Positions 51,165 through 60,036 are shown, counted from the first letter of the stretch. The stretch: DNA of 64,000 nucleotides from Sutcliffiella tianshenii (GCF_016908565.1 NZ_JAFBED010000002.1:310001-374000), one strand, 5' to 3'. Program-made: numbers and translations. Notes: a model not told the origin generated them from the sequence alone.

Positions 51165-52244
51165 ATGATGAAGCCAGGTTTGAAAGGTGTCATTGCAGCT
51201 GAAACGAAAATCGGTGAAGTGGATGGATTGAATGGAAGGCTGGTGTACAGAGGTTATGAAATCAGGGAATTGACAAAGGAACGGACGTTTGAAGAAGTTG
51301 CCTATCTTTTGTGGTATGGAAAGATCCCTGAACCGGAAGAACTTCTCCAGTTTCACAGACTATTTCATCAAAGCAGACAATTGACGCCGGTCATGATGAA
51401 TGTACTGGATGCACTCCCTGATAATATGGACATGATGAGCGTGCTTCGTACCGTACTTTCTGCCGAAGGGGATTCCACTTACGGATGGAAACCTACCCTC
51501 GATCAGGCAGTGTCACTGACTGCAAAAATCCCTACCATTATTGCAAGTAGGAAAAACACCCTCGAGGGACGGCCGTTAATCGATCCTGATAACAACCTCA
51601 GCCATGTAGAGAATTACTTATATATGTTACATGGTTCATTGCCAAAAGCAGAACATGTAAGAGCACTTGAAACATATATGATCCTTACCATGGAGCATGG
51701 GATGAATGCCTCCACATTTTCTGCAAGGGTCACCGCATCAACGGAATCGGATTTGGTTTCAGCAATATGTGCAGCAATCGGCACAATGAAGGGTCCGCTT
51801 CATGGCGGAGCACCATCTGAAGTAATTGCGCTTTTGGATGAGGTGAAGCAAGAGCAGAATGTCAGGTCATTCCTTAGTCAAAAAATATTGGCTGGAGAAA
51901 AACTGATGGGGTTTGGCCATCGTGTCTATAAAACACATGACCCACGTGCTCTTGCGTTAAAGGAGAAACTGATGGAGCAGGAAGGTAAAGATGAATGGCT
52001 CGACCTTGCCCTATCGGTGGAAGTGGCTGCGATTGCAGCCCTCGAGGAGCATAAACCCGGAAGAGCATTGTATACAAATGTGGAATTTTATGCGGCAGCG
52101 ATCATGAAGGCAATTGAACTTGACCCATCCCTCTTCACACCTACATTTACAGCAAGCAGGATGGTGGGTTGGACGGCCCATGTTCTGGAACAGGCAGAAA
52201 ACAACACAATTTTCCGTCCTTTATCAAGGTATATTGGTAAATGA
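51165..52244 (+). CDS. citA: Citrate synthase (CitA type)
   Basis: A 359-residue type I/II citrate synthase condensing acetyl-CoA and oxaloacetate. LKGVIAAETKIGEVDG..GRLVYRGYEIREL at the start, LETYMILTMEHGMNASTFSARV, GTMKGPLHGGAPSEV, GFGHRVYKTHDPRA (catalytic His), and YTNVEFYAAAIM with the catalytic Asp-containing terminal region resemble Bacillus subtilis CitA as I recall it. AAAGGAGAG precedes the ATG. It is under the divergent regulator citR and ends at a terminator. Confidence 0.92.
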   Translation: MMKPGLKGVIAAETKIGEVDGLNGRLVYRGYEIRELTKERTFEEVAYLLWYGKIPEPEELLQFHRLFHQSRQLTPVMMNVLDALPDNMDMMSVLRTVLSAEGDSTYGWKPTLDQAVSLTAKIPTIIASRKNTLEGRPLIDPDNNLSHVENYLYMLHGSLPKAEHVRALETYMILTMEHGMNASTFSARVTASTESDLVSAICAAIGTMKGPLHGGAPSEVIALLDEVKQEQNVRSFLSQKILAGEKLMGFGHRVYKTHDPRALALKEKLMEQEGKDEWLDLALSVEVAAIAALEEHKPGRALYTNVEFYAAAIMKAIELDPSLFTPTFTASRMVGWTAHVLEQAENNTIFRPLSRYIGK

Positions 52245-52260
52245 TCATAAGTAACTGGAG

Positions 52261-52295
52261 CAGCTGTATGGATTTTTACAAATGCAGCTGTTTTT
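52261..52295 (+). terminator. Intrinsic terminator after citA
   Basis: CAGCTGTAT and ATGCAGCTG (one G-U pair) enclose a 12-base loop, then TTTTT. Confidence 0.6.
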
Positions 52296-52344
52296 ATGGA
52301 ATTCACTTTACATAACTATATTATGTGATACATGATGGAATTCA

Positions 52345-52376
52345 TAAAAATAGCCGAGGGGAATCATCCTCTCGGC
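52345..52376 (-). terminator. Intrinsic terminator after the FrnE-like gene
   Basis: GCCGAGAGGAT and ATTCCCCTCGGC (imperfect) followed by TATTTTTAT on the minus strand. Confidence 0.65.
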
Positions 52377-52390
52377 AACTTTTACTTTCC

Positions 52391-53098
52391 TTATTCACAG
52401 CCCTCATCTGAACAGTACGAAGTTTTATCCTTCGAGTCAAGTGACTGTAGCACAGGTTTTTCATTCTCTTCTTCCCAGACCTTTTCAAGAGCCTGTACGA
52501 ATGTTTCTACAGACTGAGCACCCGAAATGGCATACTTACGGTTCAATACAAAGAATGGAACACCTTGAACCCCTATCTCACGGGCTTCAGCTTCATCCGC
52601 ACGGACGTTTTGCTCATAGTGGTTGCTGTTCAAGACCTCTTCCACTTCTGCAGAATCAAGCCCGACTTCAATGGCAAGCTCCTTCAAGTACTCCGGACTT
52701 CCTATATGCTTCGAATCTGTGAAATGCGCTTTTAACAGGCTTTCCGTTAATTCTTGGTCTTTGCCTTTTTTTTCTGCGAGCTTTGCCAAGCGGTGCGCAT
52801 CAAAGGTATTGGTAGGGATGTTTGAATCAAAATTAAATTCAAGCCCGACAGTTGCTGCTTGAGCGGCAACTCCCTCGCTCATTTTCTTTGCTTCCGAAAC
52901 AGGCATGCCGTATTTTTTAGCAAGAATTTCATGAATGGAGAGATCCGTATCACGCTTTGCATTAGGATCCAATTCAAAGCTTTTATATTGTACTTCCACT
53001 TTATCTTGATGTGGAAACTTCTCTAACGCTTCCTCAAGTCTTCTTTTCCCTATATAGCAAAATGGACAAACAAAGTCGGACCAAACTTCTATCTTCAT
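52391..53098 (-). CDS. DsbA-family oxidoreductase, FrnE-like
   Basis: About 235 residues, a thioredoxin-fold protein with inserted helices. VWSDFVCPFCYIGKRRLEEAL carries the CPFC active site, and GVQGVPFFVLNRKYAISGAQ the cis-proline loop and following strand. No signal peptide, so it acts in the cytosol. The C-terminus has an extra Cys pair (SYCSDEGCE). ATG 53098 is used; the frame extends 19 codons further without homology. Confidence 0.88.
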   Translation of the reverse strand: MKIEVWSDFVCPFCYIGKRRLEEALEKFPHQDKVEVQYKSFELDPNAKRDTDLSIHEILAKKYGMPVSEAKKMSEGVAAQAATVGLEFNFDSNIPTNTFDAHRLAKLAEKKGKDQELTESLLKAHFTDSKHIGSPEYLKELAIEVGLDSAEVEEVLNSNHYEQNVRADEAEAREIGVQGVPFFVLNRKYAISGAQSVETFVQALEKVWEEENEKPVLQSLDSKDKTSYCSDEGCE

Positions 53099-53219
53099 TG
53101 TTTTATCGCACCTCTTTCTGAATGTTGTTTGATACATCTTAACATACTGCAACATTATCCTCTCCTATTTTGCTTAGAAAGGAAAAGCGATCTGGAAGCT
53201 TTATAAATATTTAGCAACA

Positions 53220-55478
53220 TCATGTTACATCTGTCAGATTAAATTGATTTAATAAATATCTGCAAAGGACGGATGACTCCGCTCTCACTGAAACATAAGG
53301 AGGCCTTGAATTCCTTCCGGTTTCATAAGGTGTGCCAAGCCAAAGGATCTCTTCATCGATCATCACAAATGGAAAAGTCAGCTCTTCCACCACTCTCTTT
53401 ACCGTAAAAAGAGGCTGATCGAGATTTTGACCTGTGACAATCACTAATGTTGAACGAGCATTAAATTTCTTTATTACTTCCAGCCATTGCGAGGAAAGGG
53501 TGGAAATGCTAGGTACGCCGATAATGACGGACTTTTTGGATTGGGCCATATCATAGAGTACCTTTTCCAGCTTTAACGCATGCATCCACTGAACTTTTGC
53601 ATGCTGATTTTTTACCCATATCCCGATATCTTTCGGAAAAACCTGATATTGGCGGGACTCCTGGTGTAGAATCAGTTTTCGTATCGTTTTTTGTGAGCCG
53701 ATTCTGCTTTTCATGAAATGGGTATCACATATATGGACGAATTTCCCTCTTGTCCTTGTAATAGCCACATTTAATAAACGTTCGCTCTCTTTTCCCATCA
53801 ATAGCATTCCAGGTCGATTTACAGGATAACTGTCCACTGAATCGAAAATAACCAGATCCTTTTCACTTCCTTGAAATCTGTGGACAGTTGCAGAAAGTAT
53901 CTCTGCGTTTGCCATTTCTTCCAGATAAACTTCCTCCAGAAAGGATTCCATAAGATTTGCCTGTGCGCGGTATGGAGAAATATATCCTATAGAGCGTATA
54001 CCCGCAAGATTTCCTTCATGGATATTTTGAAAAGAAAGTAGCAGATGCCATAGGTTCACCCTTGACCTTGACACCCTATCAATAATCCCATACTCCCCTG
54101 TAAAGCTTGTATGCAAAAGGACTGAAGCTTGCCCGGCAAATGGCAAGCTCTTGGCCAAAGCCTCCCTCTGTTTCTTGATTTCAGGATGGTCTCCAACCAG
54201 GGAGTGATAGATATGCATATTCGTGAAAGAGGATATGTCCGGATGCATTCTTCTCTGCTCTTTCAATAGCAGCAATTGAGGATGTAGCATCCCGTTACCC
54301 ACTGTGTCTGCCACACCTGCAAGATGAAATATGTCTTCACGTAGCCATTTATCCACCAGTTCATGCCTTGCGGAAGCAATCGGTGGGAGCTGTTTGAAAT
54401 CACCACAGATGATGACATGCCTGCCTAATGAAGCAGCAAATGCGGCTTGAGGCACGTATGCCATGCTTGCTTCGTCGACGATTACCACATCATAATCCTT
54501 TTCATAGATCGTTTTATCTCCTGCAGCCTTGGCTAAAGTGGTACCTATAATAAAAGCATCCTCCAGGAAATCCATTTCTTTCTGGCGTATCTTCTCCATG
54601 ATCCTCCCGAGCTTGTTTTCAATTTCCAACAGCTGTGCGGAATCTTTCTTACTGAAAGACTTGTACAAGTCCCTGTTCAGAAGCCCCCGTTCTTCCATCA
54701 ACTTATTTTTTTGCTTTGCAAGCTCTGGATGGTCACTTTCTATAAGCTGGCTGGTAGAAAGTGCAAATGGCTGTGAAAGCATGGCAAGGCTTTGTGTCCC
54801 ATAACGTAACACATCTCCTTCCACAAACCGTTCCTTTTTCGAAATAAAGGAAGCGATCTCCTTGATCAGAACATCCACTGCCTGATTACTGTGGGAAAGG
54901 ATCAACACTTTTTTCTTTTTAAAATATTTATTGGCAGCGACCCTGGCAAGAGTATAAGTTTTGCCGGTGCCAGGCGGTCCCCATACAAATGTGACAGGGT
55001 TATACTTTGACCTGAGTATGAGTTCGTGCACATTGCTTTTTATAATGTCCATCGGGTGATTTACTTTCTCGCTTGGATTTAAAAGCCTTTTAACCCTCAA
55101 ACGTCGCTTTTTATTATCCTTAAGGTCTTCAATCCTCTCAAAAAGGTTATCTAACAGCTCCCATGGATCATAATGGATATAAGCATCTGTCAGGCTGTTG
55201 CCCAAGGACTCTTCAAAACTCAGGATGACACTCTTTCCTTCAGAAGTAAGAACTTTCCCTTCTTTCTTCAGGGTGCCCCATTCCAGTTTGATCTTGCTTC
55301 CTGCTGGTATCCGGATCGACTGAGTTGCTTCAAAGAAATAGGTAAAGCCTTTTTCTCGTGAAAAAAGATTCCCATTGCGAACAAGATACTTGGTGCTTCC
55401 ATACTGCTTTAGATGCATGATTTCGATTTTTATGGCTTTCTGCCATTCCTTTATATAGCCCAGTAAACTTTTTTTCAT
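53220..55478 (-). CDS. Superfamily 1 (Upf1/DNA2-like) helicase with C-terminal PLD-like region
   Basis: 752 residues. An N-terminal OB/beta region (about 20-135) precedes the helicase core: FVWGPPGTGKTYTLARVAANKY (Walker A), VVIVDEASMAYVPQ (motif II), CGDFKQLPP, LLLKEQRRMHP, GYISPYRAQANL, ATVHRFQGSEKDLVIFDSV and NVAITRTRGKFV. The C-terminal 140 residues (VIIGVPSIS, FPFVMIDEEILWLGTPYET, PPYVSVRAESSVLCRYLL) resemble the degenerate phospholipase D-like domain found in some related helicases. The biological role is unknown. It is a single-gene unit. Confidence 0.82.
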   Translation of the reverse strand: MKKSLLGYIKEWQKAIKIEIMHLKQYGSTKYLVRNGNLFSREKGFTYFFEATQSIRIPAGSKIKLEWGTLKKEGKVLTSEGKSVILSFEESLGNSLTDAYIHYDPWELLDNLFERIEDLKDNKKRRLRVKRLLNPSEKVNHPMDIIKSNVHELILRSKYNPVTFVWGPPGTGKTYTLARVAANKYFKKKKVLILSHSNQAVDVLIKEIASFISKKERFVEGDVLRYGTQSLAMLSQPFALSTSQLIESDHPELAKQKNKLMEERGLLNRDLYKSFSKKDSAQLLEIENKLGRIMEKIRQKEMDFLEDAFIIGTTLAKAAGDKTIYEKDYDVVIVDEASMAYVPQAAFAASLGRHVIICGDFKQLPPIASARHELVDKWLREDIFHLAGVADTVGNGMLHPQLLLLKEQRRMHPDISSFTNMHIYHSLVGDHPEIKKQREALAKSLPFAGQASVLLHTSFTGEYGIIDRVSRSRVNLWHLLLSFQNIHEGNLAGIRSIGYISPYRAQANLMESFLEEVYLEEMANAEILSATVHRFQGSEKDLVIFDSVDSYPVNRPGMLLMGKESERLLNVAITRTRGKFVHICDTHFMKSRIGSQKTIRKLILHQESRQYQVFPKDIGIWVKNQHAKVQWMHALKLEKVLYDMAQSKKSVIIGVPSISTLSSQWLEVIKKFNARSTLVIVTGQNLDQPLFTVKRVVEELTFPFVMIDEEILWLGTPYETGRNSRPPYVSVRAESSVLCRYLLNQFNLTDVT

Positions 55479-55500
55479 TTCATTCTTCCTTCGTACCTGA

Positions 55501-55536
55501 AGAAACCCCGTCCAAATTAGACAGGGTTTCTTTTTA
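55501..55536. terminator. Intrinsic terminator
   Basis: AGAAACCCCGTC and GACAGGGTTTCT, loop about 7, with TTTTATTG on the plus strand and a short T-tail on the minus strand. It can end the small gene at 55580-55882. Confidence 0.65.
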
Positions 55537-55579
55537 TTGTTGCTATACTATAGCATATTCTTGATTTTGATACTAACTC

Positions 55580-55882
55580 CTAATCGAACCTTTGATCTGT
55601 TTCACCGTCCACCATCCGCTCTAATTCATTTAGAAAGTTTAATTGAAGTGGTCCCGGGAGCATATCCTGGATCTTGATAACAAGGTCCAGGGATTCCGCT
55701 TCTTCCTGCAGTATGGGTCTGTTAGAAAGAGCAGTAAACCATTTTTCAAACTCATCGATGAAAAGATAGAAGTCCTGTTCGAATTTCTCAGCCCAGTCCG
55801 CACCCTCGTCACCATCTGTCTGCTGCATCATTTTCCAATCTTCCAATGTCGTTTGTAAGCTGTCCATCACTTTATCTTCCAT
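55580..55882 (-). CDS. Small acidic protein of unknown function
   Basis: 100 residues, mainly helical, acidic, beginning MEDKVMDSLQTTLEDWKMMQ; the middle has DFYLFIDEFEKWFTALS. AAGGAGG lies 5-6 bases before the ATG at 55882; the frame opens 22 codons further up, across a terminator, so I discard that start. It has its own upstream and downstream hairpins. No family recognised. Confidence 0.6.
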   Translation of the reverse strand: MEDKVMDSLQTTLEDWKMMQQTDGDEGADWAEKFEQDFYLFIDEFEKWFTALSNRPILQEEAESLDLVIKIQDMLPGPLQLNFLNELERMVDGETDQRFD

Positions 55883-55901
55883 CAGGACCTCCTTGTTATA
55901 C

Positions 55902-55945
55902 AAAAAAGTGCCAGATCTCTTATGAAAAAGAGTTCGGACACTTTT
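55902..55945 (-). terminator. Intrinsic terminator after the 121-residue gene
   Basis: On the minus strand AAAAGTGTCCG...CTCTT/AAGAG...TGGCACTTTTTT forms a nested stem ending in T6. Confidence 0.65.
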
Positions 55946-55949
55946 CATT

Positions 55950-56315
55950 CTATTTATAAAACTTCACTACGGTTTTTTCGACCTTTTTATCCTCTTTGGA
56001 TACATTTTTCGGCTTGATTGGTGCAACTGGTTCTGCTTTCACATTTTCAGTAGCGCTTATCTCCAGATAAAACGGGTTTGAAGCTTTATCCCCGCCTAGA
56101 TAGCCTTTCAAGATTTTCAATTTGCTTGTCGACCCTTTCAGCATAGCCTTATAATCCCAGTCGATTTCATTTTTATAGGTACTATCCATTCTTTCCTTTA
56201 ACGCCAATGCTTCTGATACTGCTTCAGCAGGCGTCCGGAAAAATGTATCCGCCCTTTTTAGCCCGCGTTTTTTCATGCCGTCTCCAGCTCTTGCTTGATA
56301 AAGTGTTACTGACAT
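55950..56315 (-). CDS. Basic protein of unknown function
   Basis: 121 residues, soluble, lysine-rich at the C-terminus (SKEDKKVEKTVVKFYK), with a central KGSTSKLKILKGYLGGDKASNPFYLEISAT segment. AAAGGATG lies before the ATG. It is transcribed separately from its small neighbour (terminator between). No family recognised; high lysine content suggests a nucleic-acid or anionic partner, but that is speculation. Confidence 0.6.
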   Translation of the reverse strand: MSVTLYQARAGDGMKKRGLKRADTFFRTPAEAVSEALALKERMDSTYKNEIDWDYKAMLKGSTSKLKILKGYLGGDKASNPFYLEISATENVKAEPVAPIKPKNVSKEDKKVEKTVVKFYK

Positions 56316-56525
56316 ATTTGGTCATCCTTTCTTATGTCGGATTCACACCTTTAGACGGTGAGTCTGTACACCAGGATACCAAAGGAAGTTTCCTTCTCCC
56401 ATTAGTATACCCCTTAATGCCAATTACTACCACGATTATATTTTTTATCTTGGTAGTTATAGCCTGTCGAAAATATATTTGCGGTTTTCATGGGCATAAT
56501 GAAGATAATATGAGATAATGAATGA

Positions 56526-56732
56526 ATGATTAAAACTTCACAATGGAAGAAGGAACAAATATTGAAACTAAAAAATAAATTTCAAGACAATGAAAAGGTT
56601 GTTCTAAAAAGTACAGGCGAGCAAGTAACCATCAGCAAGTTCAACTATGTTCCTAATCTGAAGAGATATTCCTACACACTAAAAGAGTATCCAAAAACTT
56701 TCTATTTTGAGGAAGAAATCAAACAACTCTAA
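56526..56732 (+). CDS. Small protein of unknown function
   Basis: 68 residues if started at ATG 56526, which has no good ribosome-binding site. A TTG at 56562 lies 7 bases after AAGGA and would give 56 residues (MKLKNKFQDNEKVVLK...), which may be the real start. Lysine-rich, soluble (YSYTLKEYPKTFYFEEEIKQL at the end). A plus-strand terminator follows at 56841. No family recognised. Confidence 0.5.
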   Translation: MIKTSQWKKEQILKLKNKFQDNEKVVLKSTGEQVTISKFNYVPNLKRYSYTLKEYPKTFYFEEEIKQL

Positions 56733-56807
56733 TAATCCCATCAGGTGTAAACAGATGACTAAGATCATAGCGGTCCCCTTCAGATTGCAGCCCTCTATAA
56801 AAATCAT
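56679..56807 (-). CDS. Candidate 42-residue hydrophobic ORF, antisense to the previous gene's end
   Basis: An ATG at 56807 lies exactly 7 bases after GGAGG on the minus strand. The frame encodes MIFIEGCNLKGTAMILVICL and continues hydrophobic to a TAG after 42 residues. It overlaps the 3' end of the plus-strand gene at 56526-56732. Its leader TTAAGAAAAATGGAGG is an exact inverted copy of the leader of the gene at 56913. It may be real, or it may be an accident of the inverted repeat. Confidence 0.3.
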   Translation of the reverse strand: MIFIEGCNLKGTAMILVICLHLMGLLELFDFFLKIESFWILF

Positions 56808-56814
56808 TTTGTCA

Positions 56815-56906
56815 CCTCCATTTTTCTTAAGCACACCATGAAAACCGGCTAAGGTTAGCTGGTTTTTTTATTTGGGTAGATAAATAATAATTAAGAAAAA
56901 TGGAGG
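56815..56906. repeat. 16-bp perfect inverted repeat carrying a Shine-Dalgarno in each arm
   Basis: CCTCCATTTTTCTTAA at 56815-56830 and TTAAGAAAAATGGAGG at 56891-56906 are perfect inverted copies, 60 bases apart, with a terminator hairpin in between. On a plus-strand read-through transcript the left arm would pair with and hide the Shine-Dalgarno of the gene at 56913. Confidence 0.75.
56841..56868 (+). terminator. Intrinsic terminator inside the inverted repeat
   Basis: AAAACCGGCTA and TAGCTGGTTTT (one mismatch) followed by TTTATTT on the plus strand. It would end transcription of the gene at 56526-56732. Confidence 0.75.
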
Positions 56907-56912
56907 GATATC

Positions 56913-57227
56913 ATGTTTTATTTGGTGTACATCAGTGGTGTTATTTTACTGATTTCCGTAGTGCTATTCGTCTTCTCGGCAGTTTCATTTCGAAAAGAGA
57001 CAAAACCCACTTTAGACTCCATTCAAAGTATTCAGTCGAGAATGCAGGAAGAAAAGGAAGCAATCAATGTCCAAAATGAAAATTTTAAAGTCAAGAGGAT
57101 GGAAATCAAGAATGACCTGGATTGGAAAAAATCAGTTTTCACCAATACGATCAATGAATTAAAACGGCTCCCTGAAACATTATTTAAAACAAGTTCCAAA
57201 CAAAAGACGAATTATCATCCCAGGTAG
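56913..57227 (+). CDS. Single-pass membrane protein with coiled coil
   Basis: 104 residues: one N-terminal membrane helix (YLVYISGVILLISVVLFVFSA) and a long, charged, probably coiled-coil cytoplasmic part (about 27-85: SIQSIQSRMQEEKEAINVQN...). DUF948/YtxG-type proteins look similar but I cannot place it in a family. GGAGG lies 6 bases before the ATG, inside the right arm of the inverted repeat. Confidence 0.65.
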   Translation: MFYLVYISGVILLISVVLFVFSAVSFRKETKPTLDSIQSIQSRMQEEKEAINVQNENFKVKRMEIKNDLDWKKSVFTNTINELKRLPETLFKTSSKQKTNYHPR

Positions 57228-57250
57228 AAGTAAACTGAAACATAAAAAAC

Positions 57251-57280
57251 GCGGAAGCTATTGTGCTTCCGCATTTTTTA
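57251..57280. terminator. Bidirectional terminator
   Basis: A perfect 8-bp G+C-rich stem GCGGAAGC / GCTTCCGC, loop 6, with T6 on both strands, between convergent genes. Confidence 0.8.
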
Positions 57281-58135
57281 TAAGGCTGTGAATTCTTCAT
57301 CATGATACAATTTATTCGTCCTGATATTATCCTTATGATAGATGGCATTTATTTCTCCACCGATGACAAGAGCCAGGCCTGTCAAAAATAGCCATAGCAT
57401 AAGCACAATCACTCCACCTAAACTTCCATACGTAGATGAATAATTTCCGAAATTGCTGACGTAGAATGAAAACCCTAGCGAAATCACCTGCCATATGATG
57501 GTCGCTACAAGTGAGCCCGGTATGACTTCCTTAAACGTTTTATCCACATTCGGAGCAACTCGGTAAAGAATAGTAATGATGGCAAAAATGACTACAAATG
57601 CAATGATGAAACGAAGAACATTCAGGAGTAATGAAGTCCCTCCAGGAATATATATGAACTTCTCCAGGTTGCTTATTATCACGCCGCCAAATATCGGCAG
57701 GAAAAATGCAATCAAAAAAGCGAAAATCAAGCCAATTGTAAGGCCGATGGAAAGCAGTCTGACAATAATGAACGATCGAGTTTCCTCTGCATTGAATGCC
57801 TCATTCATAGCCTTAATAAATGCATTCATGCCATTGGAGGCAGACCAGATGGTGCCCAATACACCGAATGTGAGCAATCCGCCATTAGGCTTATTGATAA
57901 ATTCATATATGCTGTCCTCAATTAGTTCCACAGTTTGCTGAGGCATGATTGTATTTAAAAATTCGATCGCTTTCACCGGATCTATGGATAAATAAGGAAG
58001 GATGGAAAGTGTTAAAATCAACAAGGGGAAAATTGCCAGCATATAATAGTATGCCTGTTCTGCTGCTAGCCCTGTTGCACGATCATCCTTCATTTCCTTA
58101 CCTAGCCGCTTACCGAATCTGATAGCCCTTCCCAT
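57278..58135 (-). CDS. YihY/BrkB-family membrane protein
   Basis: A 285-residue polytopic protein with about six membrane helices and the family segments LAAEQAYYYMLAIFPLLILTL near the start and GSLVATIIWQVISLGFSFYVSNFGNYSSTYGSLGG near the end. The family was once called ribonuclease BN in error; the true function (perhaps transport) is not settled. It is a single-gene unit. Confidence 0.85.
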   Translation of the reverse strand: MGRAIRFGKRLGKEMKDDRATGLAAEQAYYYMLAIFPLLILTLSILPYLSIDPVKAIEFLNTIMPQQTVELIEDSIYEFINKPNGGLLTFGVLGTIWSASNGMNAFIKAMNEAFNAEETRSFIIVRLLSIGLTIGLIFAFLIAFFLPIFGGVIISNLEKFIYIPGGTSLLLNVLRFIIAFVVIFAIITILYRVAPNVDKTFKEVIPGSLVATIIWQVISLGFSFYVSNFGNYSSTYGSLGGVIVLMLWLFLTGLALVIGGEINAIYHKDNIRTNKLYHDEEFTAL

Positions 58136-58162
58136 TCTCTCCCACTTCCTTCTATATGTTTG

Positions 58163-59032
58163 TTATCGATTGGAACGCTTTACAGGTAAAGTGCAACAAC
58201 GGAAAGAACCACCCGACTTGATGATCTCGGATATGTCCACCTCTATGACTTTATATCCCCTTTTGCGCATAGCCTCATTCACCACTCTATTACAAGGAAG
58301 GCTGAAGACCTTTTTATCCCCTATGGAAAGCACATTCGTTCCCATGGTGAACTGCTCTTCTTTTGTGACTTCGATCAGCTCATAACGTGCTGCAAGAAAA
58401 TCAAGCTCCTCTTTTCTAAGAGCTGGAGGGTATACGAGTGCCTCTGTTGGAGAAAGGATGTTAAATACGCAGTCCAAGTGAAGATAAGATTTATCTATAG
58501 GTAGTTCCTTCACCGTAACCCCCGGCAGCGCTTCAGAAAGCTTATGTATGCCCTCGCGTGAAGTACGACCGCTTATGCCTATATAAACGATGTCACGGTC
58601 TATAATCACATCTCCACCCTCTATGCTGTTTTCTGTGAGTGCAAAATAGGAGGCGCCGTGCTCATCAAGCCAATTCTTAAACAGTTGTTCTTCGCCGTGT
58701 CTGACATCACTTCCCATATTGGAAACAAACACAGTACTACCAAGTGTAAAGCCTATATCCCGCGTGAACACCTGCTCTGGAAATTGCTCTAACGCTTCGA
58801 GGCTGATAACATCGATTCCTTCCTCTTTCATTTTTGCAACAAAGTTTCGGTGCTGTTTGGATGCCACACTTTCATCAATATTGTCATCCGCATAATGTTT
58901 CTGGGTTTCGTTGATAATTTCACTGATGCTCATGTATGTTGGCGGACACACCAACACCTTTTCCAATTGTTCAAATTCACTATTGCATTGTAAATCCATA
59001 TTTTTTCTAGTTGCTTCCATTTCGATAGTCAC
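58163..59032 (-). CDS. Amidinotransferase/dimethylargininase-family protein
   Basis: About 289 residues, resembling Bacillus subtilis YkgA and dimethylarginine dimethylaminohydrolases. FTRDIGFTLGS, SIEGGDVI, HLDCVFNILS (catalytic His) and SGGSFRCCTLPV (nucleophilic Cys near the C-terminus) form the guanidine-hydrolysing site. It would hydrolyse a guanidino compound such as a methylated arginine. The GTG at 59032 lies 6 bases after GGGGGA; the ATG at 59050 is upstream of that site. It is a single-gene unit. Confidence 0.85.
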   Translation of the reverse strand: MTIEMEATRKNMDLQCNSEFEQLEKVLVCPPTYMSISEIINETQKHYADDNIDESVASKQHRNFVAKMKEEGIDVISLEALEQFPEQVFTRDIGFTLGSTVFVSNMGSDVRHGEEQLFKNWLDEHGASYFALTENSIEGGDVIIDRDIVYIGISGRTSREGIHKLSEALPGVTVKELPIDKSYLHLDCVFNILSPTEALVYPPALRKEELDFLAARYELIEVTKEEQFTMGTNVLSIGDKKVFSLPCNRVVNEAMRKRGYKVIEVDISEIIKSGGSFRCCTLPVKRSNR

Positions 59033-59145
59033 TTTAAATCCCCCGTTCAATATCCATTGTTTTTATAAGGTACATTCCCGAAAGTGGAAAACCATTAAAC
59101 ATTTTTTGACCAATTAAATTATAGGAAGAAAGAATTTTATAGAAA

Positions 59146-59179
59146 AAGAGCAAATTTAACATACATTAAATTTGCCCTC
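59146..59179 (-). terminator. Intrinsic terminator after the CAP lipoprotein gene
   Basis: GAGGGCAAATTTAA and TTAAATTTGCTC (nearly perfect), loop about 6, then TTTTTCT on the minus strand. Confidence 0.75.
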
Positions 59180-59193
59180 TCCATCTTCATATA

Positions 59194-60036
59194 TTATTTT
59201 CCGATGAACATTTGCGTCCAGTAGTTTCCGTCTTCCACATAACCTACACCAATATGGGTGAAGTTCCCATTCAAGATATTTTTACGATGGCCTTCGGAAT
59301 TCATCCATGCCTGTACTACTTCCTCTGGACTGCGTTGACCCATTGCGATATTCTCTCCAGCCGTATTATAGCTGATTCCAAAATCCCTCATCATATCAAA
59401 TGGAGACCCATAAGTCGGACTGGTGTGGGAGAAATAATTCTTAGCTTTCATATCCTTGGATTTTTCCCTTGCTACATTACTTAGGTCAGAGTCTGCTTTA
59501 AGATCTGAAAGGCCATTCTTGCGGCGCTCGGCATTCGTCAATTCAATTACTTTCTGTTCTGTTTCTGAAATACCCTCTGTTGATTCAGCGGCTGGTGCCT
59601 GATCTTGTTTCGCTTCAGGCTGAGCTTCAGGTTGTTCCTGGGCAGGTGCAGGCTGACCTTGCTCTGGTGCGGGTTGCCCTTGCGGCGTTCTAGGCTGTTC
59701 ACCTTTAGGTACTTCCTGTTGGAACTTATACACTCCAAATTGTCCATACTGCTCTACTTTTTGGGAGTGTGGAAACTTGTTGCTTGGCGTACTTGTGCTA
59801 AAAGAGTTTGGATCGATAGTTAAAAATCCATTATTAATCTTTTGTACCTCTCCGCTTACGCCATCTTTTACATTGCGATCATTGCCGATATTTCTTACTG
59901 TATCGTCCAAGGGATTGTTATAGGAAGTGTTTTCAGGTGCAGCGTTGTTTTCCATATTGTTGTTATTGTCTCCACATGCAACAAGCATGGAAAGTGTTAA
60001 TGCGATTACTGAACCTAGATAAAGTAATTTTTTCAT
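59194..60036 (-). CDS. CAP/SCP-domain lipoprotein, YkwD-like
   Basis: 280 residues: lipoprotein signal with lipobox LVAC (Cys21), a low-complexity Asn/polar stretch, a Pro-Gln-Ala repeat linker (about 120-155; QPAPEQGQPAPAQEQP), and a C-terminal CAP domain (about 160-280) with VIELTNAERRKNGL, YFSHTSPTYGSPFDMM, AGENIAMGQRSPEEVVQAWMNSEGHRKNILNGNFTHIGVGYV. It is exposed on the outer face of the membrane. CAP proteins of Bacillus occur in spore and surface contexts. It is a single-gene unit. Confidence 0.87.
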   Translation of the reverse strand: MKKLLYLGSVIALTLSMLVACGDNNNNMENNAAPENTSYNNPLDDTVRNIGNDRNVKDGVSGEVQKINNGFLTIDPNSFSTSTPSNKFPHSQKVEQYGQFGVYKFQQEVPKGEQPRTPQGQPAPEQGQPAPAQEQPEAQPEAKQDQAPAAESTEGISETEQKVIELTNAERRKNGLSDLKADSDLSNVAREKSKDMKAKNYFSHTSPTYGSPFDMMRDFGISYNTAGENIAMGQRSPEEVVQAWMNSEGHRKNILNGNFTHIGVGYVEDGNYWTQMFIGK

